Positions 33,961 through 43,556 of a DNA stretch of 64,000 bases are shown in pieces (positions within the stretch are counted from its first letter, which is position 1; every line of letters begins with the position of its first letter). The position numbers and the translations under genes were made by a program. Source of the DNA: Symbiodinium natans (lineage: Eukaryota > Sar > Dinophyceae > Suessiales > Symbiodiniaceae); NCBI GenBank assembly GCA_905221605.1, contig CAJNDS010002419.1, positions 186,150-250,149 on the forward strand, given 5' to 3'. Under the pieces are notes generated by a model, which was not told the origin of the DNA, did not search any database, and saw nothing but the letters and a program-made list of their open reading frames with translations.

Positions 33961-35549
33961 GTGGTTTGTTCCTTGCTCCCACTTCTCATTGTGCTGTCAC
34001 GGCGTTTGCTTTCTTGTTCTCAGCGACGTCCTTGTCCACTCCGCCCTGAATTGCCAGCCGCTTCTCGTAAGCGCCAAGCGCCCTTTTGTATGTTATGAGA
34101 AAGCATGAAGGTGTGTTTCACGACGTTTCAAACCGAGGCCTTTGAGGTTCTTCGCCGGCAGCCCTCAAAGTGTGTTGCTCCAGGCTGACGTGTCCCCGTT
34201 GAATCACTGCCGCACCCATTTCGCAAACGACGCTACCGGCAGCAGCGTTCAGGCTCGTTCGAACTACGGCGGCTCTATTTTTCACATGCTGAGTGTGCAC
34301 ATCCATATCGCGTCGTTCCGAGATTACGACATGTTCGCAAAAGGCGCTAAGTGCTGCAGCACGCGTGCAGGGACTTGCCGGCAGACGATGCGGTACAGCA
34401 GAGCAGGCGGCAGACGATGTTCTCGCAGCTGTCGGGGCCGCACACGGGTCGGGGAAGGCGAGGCCGGCGGGGGCGGGGCAACCATGGGCACGGATGCCGT
34501 GGCAGAACCGAAGCTTAGGATCCATGCCCGCGGTATCTCCGGCACCCTTGCCGTCCCTGCTCTCGCATATGGGTTTGACCTGGCCACTTTATCCGTGGAC
34601 AGAGAGAAGAGTCCAGGGATGCAGCCAGCCAAATTATGGGCCTCAGAACATCGGTCAAAAGAGGGAGCGATCGCTATTGAAAGTGGTGAACCAGCTCAAG
34701 AAAATTGTTGATTGGGTTCGGGGAGTACCGTCCAGCAGATGTCGCTACCGACTATTTAAGAACTCAAGATTGTAAAGCAGACTGGACGAAGGCAAGGTGG
34801 CTATGGGCCACACATGGCACGAGTTTTCGTCGCTGAAACCGCCCATGCAGGACCTCAAGGTCTCCCAAGTGGCTGTGTCATGCGCCTGCGCATCCTTCGC
34901 GACTCAGATAGGGGCAGCGTGCGGAGCAAGGCACTTGTTGCTAGAACCGGGCACGTGCGAGGGAGTCCAGTAACGCACATGATTCATGAATCGGGCTGTT
35001 GCGACAATCGGCAATGGGAACATTACATAAGCTCCACATGTAAAGCCCGTGTTAAAATAGTGGGGAAAAGACCCAAAACTGGGAGATGAAGACAGAGACT
35101 CATGCATCTAGTTCCAGCTCCAGCGGTAAGACTCATGACTTCGTTCATTCAATCACTACATTTCGTGCTATTACTTCGTGACCTTAAAATGCATTTCTTG
35201 AGTCTATTTCTTTGGTCTTTTAGTGGGTTTCGTTCGATCTCTCATGCAAGTGAGCGGATCTCGCATCTGCTTGCAAGGCACAACCACTTGGCACCGAAAC
35301 GCACGACAAGTCGAGCATTGTGAAGATCAGCCGGCGCCGCATAACCGACCACACAGCATGCCCGGGGCATTGCGAATAAAGTTGAAGTCACACACTCGTT
35401 CAACAGGATAAACATGCGTTTCCATCAGGCGGCACAGACAATCTTGTGTTGACTAGCTCGTTTTGAGCCAGTAAGTTTTCGCACCCTTGCGGCCTCTCCC
35501 CTTGTCCCCGTTGTCGACTTGACGGAGGCGCTCAGAACCGCGAGCGCTG

Positions 35550-36700
35550 TTGCCGGAGCGCTTCCGTGAATCTCGGCTGGACAGTGCGCCACCTTGCCAA
35601 CCCCGGCGGATACATCCCGGCAGCGACAGGAAACTTGCAGTTTTATGGGGGGCTTGCCTTCGCCTCGGAGCTCAACCGTGCGTCGGACGCCTTTCGCCTA
35701 ATGCCCGTCCCACCCGCCGCGCTGCAGAGGCCCCTGCCGCCCAGGCTCCAAGCGCACGCGCCCCGGTGCCTGTGAGCTACTCGCCGTCATGCCTGTCTCG
35801 CCTGCGCGGTGCTCAATGCGCGCCAGGGAGGTGGGTGCGGACGGCGAAGCCGCGGCCGGGGCCACGGTTTATGCAGACCGGGGCAGCCGTTGTCCCTGCA
35901 CGCCCGGCAGTTTTACGGGACGCCCAGCACCTTCACGTGGCTCGACGACTCGGACTCGGGCCAAGCCCGTGAGGTTCGTCAAGGGGAGGGCGAACACGGG
36001 ATCCACTCGTGCAGGCGCTATATTCCCGGGCGCAGCACGAAGCCCTCACCCAGCGCCAGGCTTTGCTCGCAGGCGGAAAAGCCGCGTTTGTTGACCGTGC
36101 ATGATGCCACCTACATCACGGCAAAACCCGCATTTGGAACGCTTCCGGGGAGGAGTCTGCAGGAATCGCCGCCCTTGGCTCCGACCCTGATGCGCCCGTC
36201 TGGTCATTGCCCCCTGAGCGCCAAAGCGACGAGGCGATAGCCAACTTCTGCACTGCATCGCGCAACGGCTGGCGCAAGCGGATGTGCCGGATGCTGCCTT
36301 GGTGGCCGGTCATGGTCGGGGGGCCATCCGGGTCGGCAGGGTTGAGGCTTTCCAAAAAGCCGGATGGACGGGGCATTCGGCGCGCGCTGGCGCTGTCGGA
36401 GATGACGGCTACACACCTGCGCTGGCCCAGGCCGCGCTACTCGAAGCGTACGGCAGCCACACAGATCACACAGTCGCGATGGAGGCAGTAGCCCTAGCGG
36501 ATGCGTTCCGTGCCCACGCGGGTGAGCGGCCCGTCCCCAACCGAGACCAGCCCGTCCGGGCCACAGGCCTTGTTCGTAATGCTGGAGTCGCATCAAAAGG
36601 ATGCGGCGTCCATCACTGCCCTGCTCGGCCGGCCGCGCAAAGAGCATGCGAGGTGTAAGCAAGAACAGCTTCCACGCGCGAGCGCGGATGCGGTCATCAG
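35550..36700 (+). mobile_element. degraded LINE-type retroelement fragment
   Basis: A GC-rich block with broken frames. The segment at about 36114-36230 reads HHGKTRIWNASGEESAGIAA and then DAPVWSLPPERQ, which resembles the stretch after the catalytic core of reverse transcriptases seen in dinoflagellate non-LTR elements (GKTR-WN-AGE pattern). The surrounding frames (for example 36284-36658) are shifted relative to each other and show no clear motif, as in an old copy. The link is from memory of the family's pattern and is moderate only. Confidence 0.4.
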
Positions 36701-36995
36701 GCCCCGGATGTGTTGAAGGCTGCTTGTGAGCGCCCGGCGCATGCCAGCTCGCACGAAAACGGGCACCGTCTGCAGCGTCGGCGCGGGATGGCGAAGTTCG
36801 TCAAGTAGGTCGACGTCGTCAAGCGCGTCCAAGGTGGGGAGCCTCATGGAGCCTCAGATTTAAGGGCGAGGGGCCTCTGCGCGCGCTTCGCCATTTTAAA
36901 TCCAGTTTGTGAAGATGATGCTGCCGTACACTGCGATGCGAGGCACAAAAACATGCAACCGGTGTCACTACCTTCGCTTGGGCCTTGTCAGGTTT

Positions 36996-37100
36996 TGCCC
37001 CATACTAACAGTCCTTAATGGGGATTATAGTACCCCCCCCCCCCACTGGGTTTAGGGGGGGTTTAGGGTTTCGGATTATAATCCCTATCAAGCCGCTTCG
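36996..37100. repeat. foldback-like element with TTTAGGG insert
   Basis: CCCCATACTAACAGTCCTTA at 36997 begins a sequence related to both arms of the hairpin at 54574-54674. GGGGATTATA and TATAATCCC on either side of a C-run and a TTTAGGG patch (37047-37073) form a short inverted repeat. Confidence 0.5.
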
Positions 37101-37645
37101 AAAAATTTTTGCGGAAAGGCCAAAGGGACGTGCTTGTCACATAAAATTCACTTGTTCGCCCAAATGCCCGTGCAGCTGCGTGGAGACGAAATTCAACATC
37201 CGAGGTTTGGTAACCACTCATGGACAACGGGCATCCCAACCATTTATGCGTGCTACCATCACGTACGATGTCGATGTAAGTTTCCTCATGAAGCCACACT
37301 CGATTTGGTTGGGTCGTCATCAATTTGGTTTTGGAAGCATTCAATACCAAGCCCACTTGCCGCAAACATAAAATTAGTGAACGCAGCATGACCAGAATTT
37401 GTTGCAGCGAGAGTGCGAACAGCAAAATGTCGTCAGCGAAACGGAGGTCCGTCAGCGCCTGCGTGTTCGTTTGAAGTTGAATCCCAAAATTCTATCCCGT
37501 TTGTTTCCAATCACGCATTGCCCACTCCAACACGGCGCTGCGTCTTCACTTGGCCAACTTGTTCCGAATATAGACGTTGTATTATCCAGATCATGTGTTT
37601 GCCTGAAATGCCATGGTCGCGGAGAGCTGGCCACAATGCTTGCCA
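37063..37645 (-). mobile_element. LINE-type reverse transcriptase fragment
   Basis: On the minus strand the frame reads ASRVDWQALWPALRDHGISG with IIQRLY (about 37640-37520), then, after a frame change, LRFADDILLFA with the catalytic FADD codons at 37440-37429, then VGLVLNASKTKLMTT and HKWLGCPLSMSGY. This order, finger segment, (Y/F)ADD active site, then the N-x-x-K-T-K and WLG motifs, is that of non-LTR retrotransposon reverse transcriptases. Frames are interrupted, and the sequence between the finger segment and FADD is short, so this is a dead fragment. Confidence 0.8.
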
Positions 37646-37739
37646 GTCCACACGTGACGCTATTTCAGATTTTGCCTCTGCGTCTCGAGCACTGCTGCTG
37701 TCGCAGAGTGGCGACGCTGCGAACTGCGCTTTCGCAGCC

Positions 37740-38095
37740 TTCCCAACGAGCTGGGACACGGACGTGCCCGATGCCGAGTACCGCATCCTATTGGTGTTAG
37801 CCCGTCGTGCTGGCCCCCTCGAACATGCAGCAGCGCGCATTTGCCGCGAGGCAGGAGCGCGGGTTGCCACGAATGTTTCCCTGCGCGATCTCAACCTGGA
37901 TCTTCCGGCCGCGGATGGGCGCAGAATCGAAGTCGTCGCCAACAACTTTCCGATCTGGCAAGGTGCTCACATCGGGGTTGACACCACGATCGTAAGCTCC
38001 TGGAGGCGTGACGGCGAGCCCCGCCCGGGAACCGGGACTCGCCCTCCGTCACGCCGTCGGCCGCAAACTGCAGCCAACTCTTCATGCAAACTTGC
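37740..38095 (+). mobile_element. LINE 3'-end protein fragment, opposite orientation
   Basis: Plus-strand frame with ICREAGARVATNVSLRDLNL, then DGRRIEVVANNFPIWQGAHI and DTTIVSSWRRDGEPRP. This is the conserved region after the reverse transcriptase in dinoflagellate LINE-type elements (family recollection). It lies between minus-strand pieces of another element, so at least two insertions are superimposed. Confidence 0.6.
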
Positions 38096-38099
38096 AATG

Positions 38100-38520
38100 G
38101 ATGCCTCGACCCTGGATGATATACGATGTCCAACTTCGGATAACTCTTCCCGCATCATAGTCCGCAAGATGGCTATGGTTGCTGCACTCATTTCCAATTG
38201 TGTGTTGGCAACCTCCTGAGTGCTCGGAGTGCTCAATGTTCCATGAGCAGGTTTTTGTTGAGATCTAGCATGGGCTTCTTTGTCGGGGGTACCTTCTGGG
38301 GCGGACCTCTTGGAAATCACCGGCATGTCCACATCAGCAAAGTCAGGAACTCTTTCTCAAAGTCAGCGCTAATGTCTTGCCACTGCGCGCCCAAATTGGT
38401 GGCTTCCCCGATCGTCTTTGCTGTTTTGTACTTCTCATACTGTTCCCATGCCTTTGACCCTGGCTTTTTAGGATTCCCTTCTTTGAAGCACACATTTGTC
38501 TCACTACACCGGTGAGAGCT
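38100..38520 (-). mobile_element. LINE N-terminal protein fragment
   Basis: Minus-strand frames read NPKKPGSKAWEQYEKYKTAK, GEATNLGAQWQDISADFEK and then, in another frame, MREELSEVGHRISSRVEASI, a coiled-coil-like stretch. The first motif (NPK-PGS---YE-Y) is one I associate with the start of dinoflagellate retroelement proteins. It may belong to the same element as the reverse transcriptase at 37063-37645, split by the plus-strand fragment. Confidence 0.55.
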
Positions 38521-39400
38521 GGGCGAGGGCATGCTCTCTCCCGACATTGCGCTGGGGTTAGTGCAGCTTCGCCAATGCGGAGGCCACGGCATGGATGCGG
38601 CATCCAGGTGGTGACGTCGCGCGCTGGCCGTTGGCCATTGCCGGTCGTGGCGATCGCGGCGTCGCATGGTTGCACCATGCCCCCCCGATGGGGGGAACGT
38701 AGTTTCGCTGTGACGATCCCTATGGTCAGGCTCCCCCCCCGCAACGGCGCATGCAGACACTCAGCTAGCAGCATTTGCTTTTTCCCGCACTGCTGCGGAC
38801 CGTGCGACGCTGTGGCACGCCTGCAGGGAACGTTGCGTGGAAGTGAAGGTCGCCTCCTTGCTCCACGGAGCGGCGGACGCACTCCTATACAGCCGCAGCC
38901 GCAGCACTGAGGCATCACCACTCCCGCGCCACCGTGGCCGCATGGACATTGGCAAGGGCGATGCGGGCAAGGGCAAGCGCATGGACAAGAACAAAAGCAA
39001 AGGCAAGGGCAAGGGCAAAAGTGGGCCGCCATGGATCGGCGACTGCCCTGGTGCGCGAGGTCGCCGCAGCCGGCCGCCTGTGCGACGTCCACGCTGCCCG
39101 CAACTGCGAGCACCACGACGCCGACAGCGCGAACTGCCGGCCACTGCGCCGAGTCCACGCCACACGCCGATGCCCCACATGCCGCAGCCGTTTCGGTTCC
39201 GCTCTCCCCGATTGGTTCCTTCGCCCTCATGGCAGAGGCAGCTGACCCGGCGGACTGTCGCATCTGTGGGTGGCGGCCAGCGACGCACCACGAACGTGGC
39301 GCAGGTCCCACATGTGAATTCGGATCAGCGGCTCTGTACGGAGTCGCCCACTTAAAAGTCGGCAATAAAATCGGCTCAGCGCCTGCCCGCCCCCTCCGCC
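38521..39400 (+). other. GC-rich stretch with Gly-Lys repeat frame
   Basis: A plus-strand open frame (38837-39355) contains a GKG/KGK run at about 38940-39025 (KGKRMDKNKSKGKGKGKSG). Other frames over the same bases are also open, so coding status is unclear. May be part of a retroelement. Confidence 0.25.
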
Positions 39401-39419
39401 CTCCCGCCCTCCCCCTATG

Positions 39420-40333
39420 GCCCACCATGCCCCCCCCCCCATGTCTCCATCCTCCATTGGCCCCACCTCGTCTCATGGGTTCATACGCCCAACTCCCGCT
39501 CATGCACCCATGATCCCATGCCTCCACACCTCATACCCTGACCCCATGGCCGTCCTGGCACTGCCTCACTCCCCATGCCCACCCATGGCCCCCGCCTTCA
39601 CACCGTCGCCATGCTTTCGCCTTCTCCCAACCCAAATCCCACTCTCCCCCCCCGCCCTCTGGCCCACCATGCCCGCTCCCCTCGCCCCCCCCAAAGCCAG
39701 CCCCTTGGGCCCCCTTCCCTATGCCATAAAGCCCATCCTCCATGGCGCAGCATTTGCCTCAATGGTCCATGGCTCCAGTTTTAAAGCCTGCCTTTGGAAG
39801 GGCTCCAGTGCCTCCCGCCATGTCCCATCGCCAGGGGGGCTGGCCTCATGCTCCCCATTGCTCCATCCTAATCTGAAATTAAAGGGCTCCAGTGCCTTCT
39901 CCGCAGTCGCTTCCGCTCACCCTCTCTCCGCATCGTGCCTTCGCCCTCCAACCACTAAAGCTCCACTCCCCCCCTGGCCCCGCCTCGTATCAGGGGTTCA
40001 AGGCGCCCGCCCTCAGCCCCTGACCCCATGGCCTCCATGGACGGGCCTCATGCTCCCTGGCTCCATTCCATTTTGGGGGAGCCGCTTAGCCGACCAAACG
40101 GAATCCATTTAACACGTCCCGGAAAAAACAAATGAAGGTCTCCAGTGCCCTGCCCACCCGCTCCGCTCCTCCCGCCCTCGATCCAGCCTTTTCCGCCCCC
40201 CCGCCCCTCTATGGCTCCTCCGCCTCCGACCCCATTGCCCCCTTGACCTACGGTGCCCGTGCCTTAAAACAAAAGAAAAAAAAAAAACAAAAAAAAAAAA
40301 AAAAAAAAAAAAAACAAAAATAGCAAAGGAAAA

Positions 40334-40373
<40 letters not shown>

Positions 40374-40453
40374 AAACAAAAAAAAAAAAAAAAAAAAAAA
40401 ACAAAAAAAAATAACAAAAAAAAAAACACAAAAAAGAAAAAAAAAAAAAAAAA

Positions 40454-40528
<75 letters not shown>

Positions 40529-40565
40529 AAAAAAAAAAAAAAAGAAAAAAAAATAAAAAAAAAAA

Positions 40566-40602
<37 letters not shown>

Positions 40603-40648
40603 AAAAAAAAAACAAAAAAAAAAACAAAAAAAAAGAGAAAAAAAAAAA

Positions 40649-40685
<37 letters not shown>

Positions 40686-41300
40686 AAAAAAGGCTCCACT
40701 CCCACTCCCCCCCCCCACCCCCCTATGGCTCACCATGCCCCATGGCTCCACCCCTCATACCCCATGACCCATGGCCTCCATGGCACTGGCCTCATGTCCT
40801 CCCATGGCTCCATTCAAGAGCTGAATTTTGAAGGGCTCCACGGCCTGCCGCGTCCCCCCGCTCTTACCCCTCTCCGCCTTTTCCCCCCCCCCCCCCTCGA
40901 TGGCTCCGCCCGCATTCCGACCCATGGCCCCCCCTTTGACCTACGGCGCCGGCCTTAAGTCTCCACTCCCCCCCCCCCCCCCCCCCCCCTATGCTCCCAT
41001 GCTCCCCCTCCCTATGTCCCCCCATCATCCGTTGGGGCCCCACCTCGTCTCCAATGGGTTCATGTAGTTTATAGCACACTCCCGCTCATGCATTCCATGC
41101 CCCCCATGTCTCCACGTCCAGGCACTGGCCTCATGTCCCATGGCTACCATTCAAAGCTGAAATTTGGAGGGCTCCAACTGCTGCCCGCCCACCTCCGCGT
41201 CCTCCCGCCTCGCCCCCCCCCCCCCTATGGCCCACCATGGCCCCCCCCCCCCAGTCCCTCAGCCGTGGGCCCCACCTCGTCTCATGGCGGTCGTGAGTTT
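39420..41300. repeat. C/T-rich satellite-like array
   Basis: Degenerate units recur with the core GGCCTCATG...CCATGGCTCCATTC...CTGAAATT...GGGCTCCA, seen near 39757-39820, 39845-39900, 40048-40085, 40780-40840 and 41120-41180. A second recurring block, GGCCCCACCTCGTCTC-ATG, appears near 39458, 41035 and 41260. C-runs of 8-18 bases separate units. No gene seen. Confidence 0.7.
40266..40692. repeat. 430-nt interrupted poly-A tract
   Basis: Almost pure A with isolated C, G or T interruptions. It sits inside the C/T-rich array. Far longer than a typical mRNA tail, so either an expanded retroelement tail or an independent repeat. The poly-Phe minus-strand frames are artefacts. Confidence 0.95.
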
Positions 41301-41985
41301 GCACCACCATTGGAGCTGGGCGATGGCGCAACGTACCATGCTCCCCTAAGCGTCAGACGAAAAAACTACACAAAGGCGGTTGGTCCCAAAAGGACCTGGA
41401 GCCAAAGTGTCTAACGGTAAACATCACCGAACATTCTCGGAGCACTTGCGCCATGCATCGGGAAGGCTGAGCTGCATGGTCCGTGAGGTGCTGCCCTATT
41501 TTTGGGGGGCAGACCCCAGCACGGCAAGCATTAACAATTCCCTCTGCCTACTTGACTGCAAAGAAATAAAAACAGAGTCCCCTCCTCCGCGGAGACCTGT
41601 AGCTGATGCTTCGGCTATGCAACAAGCCGACAATCACTACAACCCTAAAAACTCATTGGGTTAAGGTTGTGGGGCTTTCGTCGCTTGTGAACATGCCCAA
41701 CAAGATGCGGCACGGCCAAATCACCGCGTCCTACTTGGTTGAATTCTGGCGCCCGACACCTGGTGATGCAGGATGCGTCCACCCCACCATCAGAAGGCAG
41801 AAAGGCGGCCGTAGGACGAACCCCCGACACCTGCAGGAGTCTCCGGCGTCCCGCAAGACCTCCAGCACCATGCTTGCCGATGGGCCGTACCAGCATGTAC
41901 CACTCTGCAAGCTATGCACAAGAAGCGTGACGGACCCGGGGGGCTCGGTTTGCGCAGTGCTGTTCGATTAACGCCTGCAGCCTAC
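41301..41985. other. unassigned stretch
   Basis: Open plus-strand frames of 60-120 codons, no recognised domain. Probably part of the retroelement-rich zone. Confidence 0.25.
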
Positions 41986-41989
41986 TGGG

Positions 41990-42620
41990 CGTCCAGGGCT
42001 GATGCGCTTAAAGTCCTCTCCCATCGTGAGCCCGTGTTTACTGAGGGGCTTCTCGGTTCACACCAAGGGCAAGGGCCGTTCCGTTGCGGGCAACAGGTCG
42101 ACCAGTGTGGGGACCACGCCCTGGCCGGCCCCCGCACGAAGTTGTTGGCACGACGCGCGAAGACCGTCGAGCGAGCCTGGGTACGCCTCGCCCGCGAGGC
42201 GGTCGGATCCGAGGCAAGTCATCCCCCAACAGTGGCTGGTGCACACTCCTGCACCGGGAGTGCCGGCTGATGATGATGATGATGAAGTTGAGGGCAACAA
42301 CCTGTGCGTACCTAGATGCGGTTAGATGCCCGCCATCAAGAAGAAATTAAAAAAGATCTCCGCAGGCAGCTAAACTGCGCGGGACCCTTCCGAAAGGCCG
42401 AACTCAAACAGTCCTGACCGGGAGCCGTCTACGGCGCCACGCTGCGGGGAGGCGCGTTGTGTTGCGATGCCACTCTCGTCTCCCCACTCGCGCGGACAGG
42501 GCATCCGCAGCCGGGCGCCGCTGATGCGGATGGCGCCGTGCTCCGGGTGGCCGAGCTCCGCAAGCGGTCCACCTACCCAGAGCTTCCTGCGCGTCCGGTT
42601 GCAGCGAGCGCCTCCCGCTC
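41990..42620 (+). mobile_element. LINE 3'-end protein fragment
   Basis: The plus strand reads RQVIPQQWLVHTPAPGVPAD (about 42212-42270), then after an interrupting 150 bases VYGATLRGGALCCDATLVSP (about 42428-42487), LARTGHPQPGAADADGAVLR and VAELRKRSTYPEL. This order matches the C-terminal region of dinoflagellate LINE-type proteins as I recall it. The interruption (about 42285-42425) and frame changes mark it as dead. Confidence 0.55.
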
Positions 42621-43274
42621 TTCGCCGCGCAGCAGGCCGTCGCCAGCACGGCGCTGGGGCAGGCTTGGCCCGCGCCCCACCCGTGTCAAAGGGACGAGCC
42701 GCCCCTCGAGCGGGTGCTTGAGCTCGCAGACCCTGCTGGCCCTAGCCGCCTGCCGCTGCGCCCGTAGCCGTGCAGGCGACGAGCAGCAGGCGATGTGCGG
42801 GCGCGTCGATGCAGGTACGTAGTCTAGCGCAGCGGGACAGCTGCCCTGCAGGCGGAAAAGGGGCGCGGAAAAAAACAAATTGAAAACACCATGCACTCGT
42901 GGTGTCACGAAAACGAAATGTCCATATTGGAGTTCCACAAACCAATATTGCTTGTTGTTGGGAGCACGGGTTGTCTGACTCTGAAGCCAGGACGTATCAA
43001 ACAATAGACACAAGTGAGAAAGTGTGTGAGCTGGTTGCATGATGTTGTGTGCTTTACTGGCCGCGTGCAAGAGTAAGTGTAAGCTGCCAAAAAAAGATTC
43101 AAAAACCAAGATCGTGTGAGAATGGTATATGGTCGCCATGTGCTCGCTTGATGTCGTGGTTGGGCAGTGCTCGCGTATTGGGCGCACGCGGGTGCTTGCG
43201 ATGCATTTGTTTTTTTCCGCAAGCCTTAGGAGCGAACATGATGCACCTATTGATTTGCGAACCTGCGCCAAGGC

Positions 43275-43556
43275 ATGCCAGCGGCCATTGACGTTATCCC
43301 CGACAGTGATAGCGATGTTGCCGAAATCGTGGATGTGCTAGACAGCTCTTTGACGGCACCGCAAATGTTCGACTCTGTTCTTAACAAAAGTAATGTGCGC
43401 TCTTGGGTGGGCGTTTCCGGATCCCACCCCTGCTTTCAAGGCGACGATGAGGATGATGCCGATCGCTTGCATGTGGTGTGGCATGAGCTTTCTTCTTCAC
43501 CGATTGCACACCGACCAAGGTCGCGGAAGTTAATCCATCAGGAGCCCCCCCGCTGA
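43275..43556 (+). CDS. acidic exon, possible N-terminus of the kinase gene
   Basis: Open frame starting AIDVIPDSDSDVAEIVDVLD, Asp-rich, with GDDEDDADRLHVVWHE near its end. It directly precedes the kinase glycine-loop exon and has coding-like composition, so it may be the 5' end of that gene. No domain recognised. Confidence 0.35.
   Translation: MPAAIDVIPDSDSDVAEIVDVLDSSLTAPQMFDSVLNKSNVRSWVGVSGSHPCFQGDDEDDADRLHVVWHELSSSPIAHRPRSRKLIHQEPPR

Larger units (their letters stand above)
33236..35500. other. gene-poor, repeat-rich stretch
   Basis: Includes the CCA and C/T repeats listed separately. Open frames at 34118-34775 on both strands overlap each other and show no domain. The rest is unremarkable. 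Confidence 0.35.

Noticed and set aside
40109-40751. Poly-Phe and poly-Lys open frames
   Set aside because: Translation of the A-rich tract; not genes. The same applies to frames over the AAG, GT and CCA repeats.
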